In this document: positions 32,642-44,100 of the stretch, in pieces | Position numbering within the stretch: the first letter of the stretch is position 1 | Layout of the letters: every line of letters begins with the position of its first letter | Origin: Deroplatys truncata | Lineage: Eukaryota; Arthropoda; Insecta; Mantodea; Mantidae | Reading direction: 5' to 3' | Length of the DNA stretch: 64,000 bases | Assembly (NCBI GenBank): GCA_030765065.1 | Contig: CM060988.1 | Span: forward strand, 197,282,565 to 197,346,564 | The notes under the pieces: generated by a model | What the model was told of the DNA's origin: nothing | What the model saw: only the letters and a program-made list of their open reading frames with translations | Databases searched by the model: none | Program-made: the position numbers and the translations under genes

Positions 32642-33591
32642 TCAAGTGGCATATTTGTTATTAGTTGGTAGTTGGAAGATGCTTCATGTTTATATGCCCC
32701 ATGTATGGAAGCCAATTTGTCGCAGTCACTTCGTGTTATCTTATTGCTGGGCGCCTGTTATTGTTTTATTATTTTGCATTTTGGGTTCATTGTGCTCCGG
32801 CTAGCTATTATTATTATTATTATTCAGTCGAGCAAATCTCTTAAACAGGGTGTGTAAGCGGAAAGGATTTTGTTACTCAAAGATAACACTATAAAAGAAT
32901 TTGTTTTTACACTTTTATTACCGTCACAATTAAGTTCACATATTGATTCGTGATACACGCCAAACTGAAGCTGTTATATTTTCTAATATCACTATAATCA
33001 CTTATTTACTGCACATTATTAATTTGCATGTTTCACATTTATAACAAACTTTAAGACGCGAGAGATTCTGTAGAATTGCGACGTGTACTTATGTATGCTT
33101 CTGTTGAACTACGCGATGTGTAACCCGCAAACGATTCTGATGAACTAACTGTGCGACGTATAACGCGTGAATGCTTCTGTTGGACTGACGAAATCTGCCT
33201 CTGACTTTAGCTTTTTATACTCCCACACCCCGATATGCCTAAAGATTATAACCGGGCTGCTATTAATTAATAAAACGCGCCAACATTAGCGTCTGTTTTT
33301 ATATCCAATCAAAAATTACAAAAACATATGCTCTAGGGAAAATATTCCCGCTATTTCTAAGAAAAGCACGCCAATCTGACGTCATTTGTTTGTCTCTTCT
33401 AATTAATATTCAACTCACCCCCTCGCACATTGTTATCCGCTCCTATTGTCAGTTTCAGTGAGGCCGTGTAAACTTATTTCCTAACAATGCATATAATTAA
33501 CAAACATCTCAAATCAATGTCATACAATAATGCTTATTTACACTACAATCACTCTGGCATTTACATTATTGTGATACAAATTACTGCCACA
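32642..33591 (-). repeat. Gypsy-1 3' LTR (left)
   Basis: 950 bp. On the minus strand it begins TGTGGCAGTAATTTG and ends ACCACTTGA; the terminal CA has mutated to GA. It contains an (ATT)n run at about 32809-32823, two units longer than in the partner LTR. The adjacent interior TATGCCCCACTAG (33592-33604) is the inverse of a purine-rich AGTGGGGCATA tract. Confidence 0.9.
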
Positions 33592-34323
33592 TATGCCCCA
33601 CTAGAAACATAATTATAAATATTTACAACTTGTTTGGAAATTTTATAATTGGGTTTTTAGTCTCCTGAATCTTGGAACACACGGTATTTATCACTTGCAC
33701 TTAACACTGCACACGCATTTAACACACAACATATATTTTGCCTTTTTCTCGCCACTATTTACTGGCTCTGGTTTAATGTGTTTATAGGCATACATCTAAC
33801 ATTACAATTTTTTTTATAGCAAATACTGTACCCTGATTTATTTAGTTTCTGTTACAAAATGGTTTACTTTCTTAGGTTGTTGACATAAAAATTTATACAT
33901 TCAAGATTTTTAACCTGGTTCATCTTGTAATTATTAAAGATATTTACCAAAATATTCATCCTTTACACAAATATATTTACATCTCTTAAATCTAGACACA
34001 ATTTCACCTTATCTGTGTGCTATATGAGTATTTTCTTTTAATTATGTTTACCTTTTTTATTGTTTTGCGCTTTATATTTACAATACTCTTTGAATTATAT
34101 CTACATACTTTTACTTTAATATGACATTAAGTTTTCATTATTACATGCTTCATTTCAAATGCTGTTACAGTTTACTAAGAAAATGTTCTTTTTCCCCTTT
34201 AAACATTTATTTTTGTCCAGAATTTATTTCTCCTTTCTCATGACATGTATACATAGATAACCCTCTTATATTCCAATAGTTTGTTCTGCAGTTCAGCTTT
34301 AACTATCCAGAATCTACTTTTCA

Positions 34324-35998
34324 TCAACTTGGTCTTCTGTTTTGGTGATAATAACTACCTTGGTAATTTCGTCTATCTCGCACATCTAAAAATCTATGCT
34401 CCCACTCTCGAGATATATCTTCTTCCTGTTGTTCCAAAGCTGTCATTAATTCTGTCATCTCATAGATACTACGTGGTTTTGCAATTAATAAATAATTTTG
34501 TATCCTTAAAGGATAATGCCTTGTGAGCAAACTCACAAAATCTTCCTCATTGATCGGAGGTGAAAGTTCCTAACCTGACTTGCATGTTTCAGTAAGTAAT
34601 CAGTCATTGATATTCCCTCTCGTGGATCAAATTGACCATGACTAAGCATTGCCCGTATTCTGTGCTGTACCGTAACATTCCAAAATCTGTTCATGAATAG
34701 CCTTTTAAAGGATTCATATGAAATTTCACTCCCTGATACCATTTGTAACCATCTAAAGTTTTCTGGTCCAAACATCTTTTGACAACTATCATTTTCAGTG
34801 CTTCCGGTATCTTTTTAATTTGAAAATATTCTGACAAGTCTGCAATAAACTGTACTGGATTGGAGTTTTCATTAAATTTTGGAAGTGGAAAATCACTTAA
34901 GATATGATTATAGTTTTGCAAATCCCCTACTCCTATATTTAAATTCTCTAGTGTTACTTGTGCACTCTGAGTTTCAGCATGAGCTATAGATGAAGCCGCC
35001 GCATCACTCACATTATTAGTCATACCTGAGGAACTACCTCTATCATTATTCTGTACATCAGATACATTAACATCACATATATTGACCCTTGAATTCAATT
35101 CTAACCTATTTACAGTACCTTGCAGATTTTCTATTGTCTATTCCAATTTTTTATTGTTCTCATTTTGAACAGCTTGGTGCTTATTAATTTCAGAAGTTAG
35201 TTTTTGATTATTTATAGACAAAACTTTAACTTCTTCAGACAATTTACTTCTTTGTATTTCTGACTCCTTCTGTATTTCAGATATCTCCCCTCTGAAATTA
35301 ACTTGCACCTGAATTAAATCTGCATTCATCTCTCTTAGCTCACTTGAAATGCTACTCATTCGACTGCCTAAGTCTGTACATTTGATGTCAATATGTTCAA
35401 TTTTATTATTAACCTCACTTTTTTGGTTAGATATTTCCCTGCTCATGTCTGACATTTTCTTTGAAACTTTCCCTATCTCATTTGCTATCATTTCCTGATT
35501 TTCATTTCTCATTCTTATCATACTACCATCTAGCTCCATAAATTTCTTTTCAATTTCTTCCCTGTTTTGTTCTAAGCTCTTACCAATATCTTCCCTTAAT
35601 TCCTTATTATTCTTTTCCATATCTTCCCTTAATTCTCTATTATTCTTTTCCATATTGTGAGTTAGTTTTTCTAATTTCTCATTATTCTTTTGCATATCTT
35701 CCCTGTTTTGATCTATTTTCTTATTATTTTCCCTTAATTCCCTATTATTCTTATTTAATGTTTCACCAATATTTCTCAGCATTTCCATCATCATACTAGC
35801 ATCAAAATTAACATTTCCTGCTATTCTGTTCTGACTTTCTTCACTAACATTTCCTTCCTCAAATCCTACATTGTTTGAGCTATTTTCTGTAAGCTGTATT
35901 GAATTACAGCTAACTGTTACATTATCCCCTTCCATAATTGTTTCTTCAGTAATATTAGTGGACATTGTTTTCTTAATCCTACCACTTCTCAAGAACAT
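34324..35998 (-). pseudogene. Gypsy-1 gag, frameshifted and fused to the end of pol
   Basis: The N-terminal part 35998-35138 (MFLRSGRIKKTMSTN start, Asn/Glu/Lys-rich heptads, predicted coiled coil) ends at a stop where Gypsy-2 gag reads through. The matching gag core continues at 35098-34691, then 34775-34533 and 34536-34324 in other frames. After NYQGSYYHQN the sequence passes into TEDQVDEK-stop in another frame, equivalent to the TEANDDK end of Gypsy-2 pol. A deletion of about 3.8 kb therefore joins the gag tail to the pol terminus. Gag would form the particle shell; this copy cannot make an intact one. Confidence 0.85.
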
Positions 35999-36373
35999 TT
36001 AATTTCTTACAATTTTTTTTTAGGATAAAAAAAATTTACAATATTCTAACCTTTGTGATGCTGTCTGTTGATGTTGCTTTGATGTCCAGCTTCCTGCCCC
36101 TCTCTCCTAGATGTATATGTCGCCTCTGCATTTTACTACGATGAATCTGCGTCGTCTCGCTGTTTTGGTGTTGTGTGTTGAATTCCCCTGTTGCCTTCTA
36201 TTCTCATAATTATGATGTCCACTCATCCGCATCGTAGGTCGTTCTTGTATTGTTTCTGGAATCTGCGTCTTGTAGTTAATTGCACTGCTCCATTCACTCC
36301 ACGTCCTGGTTCCTTCGTCCCTTCCTGGTTATTTCGCCCCTTCCTGGTTAATTTGCCCCTTCCTGGTTATTTC

Positions 36374-36393
36374 GCCCCACGTTCTGGGTGCCA
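36374..36393 (-). promoter_or_regulatory. Gypsy-1 primer binding site, altered
   Basis: On the minus strand, three bases past the 5' LTR, it reads TGGCACCCAGAACGTGGGGC. Compared with Gypsy-2 it has a G-to-A change and two extra bases. Priming by tRNA-Lys would be weakened. Confidence 0.7.
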
Positions 36394-36396
36394 ATT

Positions 36397-37345
36397 TGAA
36401 GTGGTATATTTGTTATTAGTTGATAGTTGGAAGATGCTTCTTGTTTATATGCCCCATGTATGGAAGCCAATTTGTCGCAGTCACTTCGTGTTATCTTATT
36501 GCTGGGCGCCTGTTATTGTTTTATTATTTTGCATTTTGGGTTCATTGTGCTCCGGCTAGCTATTATTATTATTCAGTCGAGCAAATCTCTTAAACAGGGT
36601 GTGTAAGCGGAAAGGATTTTGTTACTCAAAGATAACACTGATAAAAGAATTTGTTTTTACACTTTTATTACCGTCACAATTAATTAAGTTCACATATTGA
36701 CTCTTGATACACGCCAGACTGAAGCTGTTATATTTTCTAATATCACTATAATCACTTATTTACTGCACATTATTAATTTGCATGTTTCACATTTATAACA
36801 AACTTTAAGACGCGAAAGATTCTGTAGAATTGCGACGTGTACTTATGTATGCTTCCGTTGAACTACGCGACGTGTAACCCACGAACGGTTCTGATGAACT
36901 AACTGTGCGACGTATAACGCGTGAATGCTTCTGTTGGACTGGCGAAATCTGCCTCTGACTTTAGCTTTTTATACTCCCACACCCCGATATGCCTAAAGAT
37001 TATAACCGAACTGCTATTGATTAATAAAACGCGCCAACATTAGCGTCTGTTTTTATATCCAATCAAAAATTACGAAAACATATGCTCTAGGGAAAATATT
37101 CCCGAAATTTCTAAGAAAAGCACGCCAATCTGACGTCATTTGTTTGTCTCTTCTAATTAATATTCAACTCACCCCCTCGCACATTGTTATCCGCTCCTAT
37201 TGTCAGTTTCAGTGAGGCCCTGTAAACTTATTTCCTAACAATGCATATAATTAACAAACATCTCAAATCAATGTCATACAATAATGCTTATTTACACTAC
37301 AATCACTCTGGAATTTACATTATTGTGATACAAATTACTGCCACA
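36397..37345 (-). repeat. Gypsy-1 5' LTR (right)
   Basis: 949 bp, TG...CA on the minus strand, with the same terminal blocks as the left LTR. It starts on the plus strand at TGAAGTGG. The host gene's acceptor lies 412 bp to its right. Confidence 0.9.
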
Positions 37346-37757
37346 ATGTATATCACATTTTACTGTACAATGGAAGAATAATGTTGTGCAATGTATAAGA
37401 TTTCAGCATTACACATTTTTATAAAATGTTAATAGAAAATGGAGAATTAACAGGAAAAGTTTGGTTAGTTATTAGAGGTATCTAAATTAAAATATTCTGG
37501 GCATTATAATTACAAGTGACTATGAATGCAAAACACAAAGTGATGCACTAAAGAGAAAATTTAGTAACAGTTTTGTTTGAAGGTATCTTGGAAACTACTG
37601 AATTTATTTGAACCACTTTTTCTTACCATGATATCCCAAATTATTGCTTTTACATTGCACTTTGTTTGCTGTCATTCCCATTACTTTAAAAGTAACTACC
37701 TAAAAACAAAATGCATGAATACTTCATACTACTAATAAAGTGTTTCTTTCTCCACAG
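37346..37757. other. Short stretch between Gypsy-1 and the first exon of the second gene
   Basis: AT-rich, with the polypyrimidine tract and CCACAG acceptor at its right end (37742-37757). Nothing else recognised. The promoter and any 5' non-coding exon of the downstream gene were not found. Confidence 0.5.
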
Positions 37758-38145
37758 ACCTGCTACTGAAGTTTAAGAACAGAACTGTTCAAATTCAGCA
37801 ACTAGTAAAATGGATATCAAAGTAGAAATCAAAGAAGACTCTTGTTTTTCAGACTTTTATTCACAGAATAAGAGTGAGTTTTTCTCTGAAGTCCCTGTAA
37901 ACAAAGTCAAGAGTGAAACTGTTACAAGTGTTTGTGATATAGATATCAAAACAGAAACTGAAGAGCAGGTTTGGGTTTCAGACTTTTGTTCACAGAATCA
38001 GAGAGAATTTTTTTCAGAAGATCATATAGTTGCTGATATCAAAAGCAATGAAGACAGTGAGATTGAAATCAAAATAGAAAGTAAAGAACCATGTTGGCTG
38101 GAAAGACCTTTTACAGAAAATCTATGTATTTATGATGACATTAAG
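37758..38145 (+). CDS. First coding exon of the second host gene (5' UTR 37758-37809, CDS from 37810)
   Basis: The acceptor CTCCACAG is followed by 52 nt of leader with an in-frame TAA at 37774-37776, so the ATG at 37810 (GTAAAATGG context) is the likely start. 112 codons follow, with donor ATTAAG|GTAAGT. Repeats: DIKVE at residues 2-6 to FFSE at 24-27; DIKTE at 45-49 to FFSE at 67-70; EIKIE at 86-90. The periods are 43 and 41 residues. The acceptor upstream shows that at least one more 5' exon exists. Confidence 0.82.
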
Positions 38146-41100
38146 GTAAGTTATGCAGAAAAAGTGCAACAGCTTTTTTTATTTGCTTTATCTACTATAT
38201 GCAACAGTTAGAAGCAAATCATATCAGTTTATTTTGCCTGAGAAGAAATAGAAAAACATACTTTGTAAATATTATGTTTTAAAACAGTATCAATTAACCC
38301 TTTTGGGGATATGGACGTCATATGATGTCCATGTTAAAATGCAGGAGAAAGGATATGGAGGTCAATAGACGTCCTGTGTATACGTGCATTTAATGCTTAT
38401 TTAACCGTAATTCTTATAATTTTTCTCTTTTATAATAAATTTAAATAAATTCTATAAGATATCAAGGCTTACCTTTAAAGGTTTCTTCTTGAATGATATA
38501 CCTCAAAACATGAATAAACACACAAGGGCACATCACATTCACGGCAAATCATATTGGTTTCCTTGCGAACACCTTTTTTGCGACACTCCAGACACTTTCG
38601 AAATGGACGCGACTTTTTTGCAGTGGGTGGTATCCTTTTAGGAAAATGTTTTCCTTCAAGTCTGAGGGGTGCAGGGGTTGTGGATTTCTTACACCCAGTA
38701 TGAAGAGGCCTCTGAATATTATACTGCTCAATTAGGCTACGAGCTATTGATATGCGGAAGTCCAGGTATGTCATTGTCTTGCGTGGGTTTACAGCTCTCC
38801 AAATTACCAAACAATTGTATATGGTTATATCCAACTGGTGCAAAAATACTTTTTTATACCACTTAACTGGTTTTTGTAAAGAGGGATATGCTTGCAATAC
38901 CTGATCTACTAGATCCACACCCCCCATATATGCATATTGTATTCCTGAATAACATCAGGCTTGAAAATTGACATTTTGGTGTGAGAATCTATTTTTCCAG
39001 TGTCAATCATCAAAATCTTAGAGTTACAATTGGATAATGCCGTAATTACCCTCCTGTCTTGTCAAGCAGTGTAGGTCAAAGGTGGGAGCTGACACACCTG
39101 CATTTCTCCTCTCCTTAGAGCCTTTGTATTCACGTCCTTTGGCAAGCCAATACGATTTGAACGTACTGTTCCACTTGCATTTGTTTTTCTTTTGTATAAG
39201 GCCATGTATACTTTTGGGGAGCTGTACCAATTATCTAAATATATAGTCCTTCCCTGATCAAGTAGAGGTTCTATCAGGTGCATTACTATGGAGCCAGATA
39301 ACTCCAAATCTTTGTTTTGAGTATTATCAGTCCCTTGACCAGTGTATATGCAACTATTATAAAGATATCCCGTTTTACTTTCACAAAGATCAAAACTCTT
39401 TATGCCAAATCTGGCCCTCTTTGTTTCGATGTATTGCTTCCAACCTATGCGGCCCTTCCAAAGCATCAAGCTTTCATCAACAGTGACTTTTTCACTAGGC
39501 ACATAATTTTCTTTACATTTTGAAATAATATAATCAAAAACCGGCCTGATTTTGTGTAGCTTATCATTTACATTTTCTGTGCATGTGAAATGTAGGAACC
39601 ACAAAATGGAAGTAAACATGTTATTTGACATGCATTTCCGAAAAAATGGAGTAGCTAGCATGTCATCTGTAGACCAGTACATTGGCAATGTAGGTTTACG
39701 AATAACGCCCATGAGCGTAATTAGACCAAGTAGCCTGTAAATCTCATTCAGTGTTACTTCTGTCCACTTCTAAATTCTACTCTTAGGGTCTAAATTGCCT
39801 TTAGAGGTCAGGTCTTCCTTCACCTTACTCACATACACATTTGTTTCCGTAACAATGAGAGACACTAAGTCAGCAGTAAAAAGTTTGTGAAAATGCCAAT
39901 TGGTTGGCTGTCAGAAGTCAGTTGAGCCTGGGGTTGTACACCAGAGACTGTGTTCGTGAAGATATGTCTATTTGTGTTGGAGTTATTTTGACCACTCCAC
40001 AATGTTGATTCTTCACGAACACCTGAAGGAAGAGTGTCATTCTCTTCCTCACTGCTACCTATATCCTCAATACCCCCTTCAAAATCTGAAAACCCGCTGT
40101 CTATATTCAAATCACTATCACACAGCAAAAAGTCCTCCACATTTTCTAAAGTAATTTCAGAAGCCCGTACACTTCCTAGGCAAGCTAATTGATTTGCTAC
40201 ATTGCTAGTTGAAGCCATGGTTAGCACTGAGATATAACCATTTCAAATGTGCTTTTCAGTACAGAACATGGAAGCTTTCCAGACTGAATGAAAATATCAC
40301 TGCATTCATCTACCCTACACTTCGGTTGTGTAATATTCTAAGATGTAGGCACATACAAATGCCAACAGACAGGTTTGCTTTGTTTGTAGCTGGTATGTTT
40401 CAATACACAGAAGTACATTATCGCGTTGTAATATAAACAAAAGCATGAAACCTTGAACCGGAGAACACATTGCTGAGGCAGCTATATCGTTCGTACGCAC
40501 AAACAAGAAGCTGACTCACAAATTAGGTGCATTCGATGCACAAATGGCTTTTGCTACAGAGAAACAAAGTAGTGATATTTCAACATTTTTTAAAATAGTT
40601 TCCACTTTGTTGATACCGTAGATATATACTACCTTTAATGAGCTTTAAACCAGTTTTCGTTTCATTAAGATAACTTAATAAATCCGGAAGATATGAATGT
40701 GTATTTATGCAGCATTTTTACCCCATTTAACAATTTAAATGTCTTGCGCAGGTTTATTGGGTATCCATTCCCGGCCCGTGCAGGGTTTAAATGGCCATCG
40801 CTGAAGTGGTTAACAAAATTTTGCAGTAGCAAAAAGTGACAAATTGTTAATTAGAAAATAAAGTGTTTTTCCTTACAATATGATGGTAGCACTACCTAAA
40901 ATTGCAATACTTTTATTACAAATTTTCACAATGGATGTGTCTTAGAGCAAAAAAAAGCAAAGTTGATTGAAATTTTGTATTTCATTACTTGTTTTACAAA
41001 ACTGTTCAATGCACTGTTTAAACATCTTAACTTGTGAACATAGAGTAATATTTACAAGCCAAAAGCTGGAATTGTAAAAATACACATTTCAAAGGTGATT

Positions 41101-44100
41101 GAGATATCTCTACTCCCAAAACCCAGTCACTGATAAAGGAGAAAAAAAGCATTCTCATTTGAAAGTTAGCTGGTGTTAAGGTCAAGGGTGTTGGTGGGTC
41201 ACTAAATTAAAAAGCACATTTTCCTATTGATTAATTGTTTTTTCTCTCTGTGTTGCAAAGTTTGATGTATAAAATCATTTTATCGTAATTTATACTCCTA
41301 ATACTGTCATATGTAACATATTTTGGTTTAAAATCCCTTTCAAATTTACACAAAATACTGTGGTAATATTACAATTAAATAGCAATAAAACTTGAAATCT
41401 GATATAGCACGGCTATTTTTTGAAATTATGGCAAAATTTCGTGGTCTCTATTAATAGGTCAAGTGTTATCATATGGTTTTTCTGTTAAACTTAACTGTAT
41501 ACATTTGATCAGAGGGAGTGTCAAAGAAGGAAAAGGTTTGGAATAATACTTGTGTTAATTAAGGATTTTCTGTAAACGTTGTGATGCAATCAAATCAGAG
41601 GCAATGAAGTAGGATGTGTTACTTGAAATGCTGTTGGTGGTTAGAGAAAAAAAAATAGCTAACTATGAAAATTCAGAGGCATGGGGGGGGGGGGAATGTC
41701 GGGAAACCAATGTCTGAAAGTTAAACATTTTAATGGATGGTGCATATGTTGCAGATAACTTTCTCGAGGTTGTGGGTTCAAACCCAGCAGAGGGCGATGG
41801 ATTTTTTCGGTTGTAAAAATCCTTAGCATGGCTTCCTTCGGAAGGGAAATAAAGCTGGTGGTTCCATGTCGTAGCTTTATGGCACATAAAAGAACCTCAA
41901 GCCTGATAAAGAGGCCTCTGAGCAAAATTTCCGGTCTTTCACGTCCAATATAGAATGGGATGCTAAGGACCATATCAGTTAAAGAGCATCCATAAATAAA
42001 ACCAATTTAATTTAATTTCAGTTTGCAGATAACTTTATTTCATGCTCATGTTGAAGTACACTAATTTTGAAAGTTAATTGTAGCAGAGTGTAGACAATTT
42101 CATCACTAATACTTCAGAAACTATTTTTAGCTTAAAAGATAAGAATTGTCTTACCCAGGTACAGACTTTCTGAAGAATTGAATCTAATTAAGAAACCTTA
42201 AATTACTGAACTAATGATAGAGTAATGCTTAATATAACATTTTATTTTGTATATTTACTATAGAAGAATTTTCAAAATTCAAAGATTTATACTAATTTAC
42301 ATTCTAAAAATTGTTTACCTTCCTTCATGCAAGAAAGTTGATTATCATTCTTTTTTGCTTTTAACAGGAAATAATTTGTCGTTTATTGAAAGTCCACATT
42401 TGTTTGTAACTCTGTTTTCTGAAAAGAATACATTAAGATAGAACTAGATTGTGTAGTATACATATGAATTATTTTTTTACAGGATGGAATAGATGAGAAC
42501 TTTCCTTCTACAGTCTTACCAAGGTAAGTACCCTATTTTATGCTTTTGTCTACAGATTTCCATAATCTTTTACGTTTCCTCCATATTCTTTATTATTAGG
42601 TATGGAACTATTTTCCAAACATAATGCGCACAACAGAATTGCTTGTGCAGGTGGTTATATCAAGACAGATTGCGGCATTCTGCATTAGTGTTAAGCGTGG
42701 AACTGTTCTCTCAGCATAAGCAATGTAATACGGTTCTTTGATCAATTTGTAGCTGTGACTATATCCACATATACTACCGCCATTTTATCTCTGGCTCTGA
42801 CATTTTGCACGATCAAGAGGGGCAGTGTTACCAGTTCTTGCCTCTACTGTGAACATGTGTGTATACATGTGCCATCTCTATAACAACTATAACGAGGATG
42901 ACATAGTAAATCATATATGCACAAAAAAACAACTTCACCTGGATTAAAGCAAACAGCTACTGATGACACATGCTTCGCTTGCAACACAGTGCAAGAGGCA
43001 GTGGACGCACATGGGGAGGCAGTCTGTGATTAATGCTAGCAGACAACTTCCACCCTGCACTGCAAACCTTATTGATTTTCGATTCTTTTCTTTTTTGCAT
43101 GTAGCAAAGCTCTAAGCAACAGCAGTAAACTATATTTATTAAAAACGTTACAAGAAATCAAATTAGAGTACTGACTTATTTGTTGAAACAAATCAGAATG
43201 ACTTCCTATACTGTGGAAATTCACAGCGCTAGAATTGCTAAAGGTGGCCATTGCGATATATACCTATCTCAATTTTTAACCTCACAAAATGTCAGGGCTA
43301 GAGATACAGTGGGGTTAGTTCTGGATTAGTGTTAAGTATGGATCTGTTCTGTAAACATGAGCAATGTAATATAGCTCTTTGACCAAGTTGTATCAGTGAC
43401 TAGATTCACGTAGTTCCTGAGGTCGCCGGTTAAAACCCAGCAGAGGATGACGTATTTTTGGGTATAAAAATCTTTAACTGGGCTTCCTTCGGAAAGGAAG
43501 AAAAGCCACTAGTCCCTTGTCGTGGAGTTGTGGTACATAAAAACCTTGAGCCTGATAAAGAGGCCTCTGAGCAAATTTCCAGTCTTTCACGCCCAATATA
43601 GAATGGAACATTAAGAACCATAGTAGTTAAAGAGCGTCCATAAACAAAATGCAGTTTAATTTATTTCTCATGCTGTGTTAGTATTATGTATGGAACTTCT
43701 CTGAACATGTGGCATGTAACACAGTTCTCTGACCAAGTTGTATCAGTGACTAATCCCAGACATGTGGTCAAAGTTTGTGTATTAGGTAAAGCACTGTGCC
43801 CTAGGCAGATTAGCAAACTCAATTATTGTTGGGTTATAGTATGAAAAATAATCATACAAATTTTTTATATATTCCCATACCATTTATATTTGAATTACAA
43901 TCATTTCTTCATATTTCAACATATTCTGCACTAAATATACTTCTCATATAGACATTCACCACTAATGTTTCTCATCAGTCTGGAATTTCTTGTTATGTAG
44001 ATATTCCTTGTGTGGTTCATAGACTGGATAATTACTTGGGGTTGGGTCATTGTTTAATTTGTTGTCTCTTAGTGTCTCCTTGGGTGATCTAGACATAATA

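Larger units (their letters stand above)
32642..37345 (-). mobile_element. Gypsy-1: internally deleted Ty3/gypsy LTR retrotransposon, 4.7 kb
   Basis: LTR, 2.8-kb interior, LTR, flanked by ATGT at 32638-32641 and 37346-37349. Coding is on the minus strand, so the right LTR is the 5' LTR. The interior keeps gag, then jumps to the last codons and 3' untranslated part of pol. It lacks protease, reverse transcriptase, RNase H and integrase. LTRs and gag are the same family as Gypsy-2 (54473-63066). The two LTRs differ at roughly 25 places by eye (2-3%), so this is older than Gypsy-2. It could move only with enzymes supplied in trans. Confidence 0.92.

Noticed and set aside
35138..35998. Stand-alone 286-residue coiled-coil gene
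   Set aside because: It is the N-terminal half of Gypsy-1 gag, collinear with the intact 696-residue gag of Gypsy-2.
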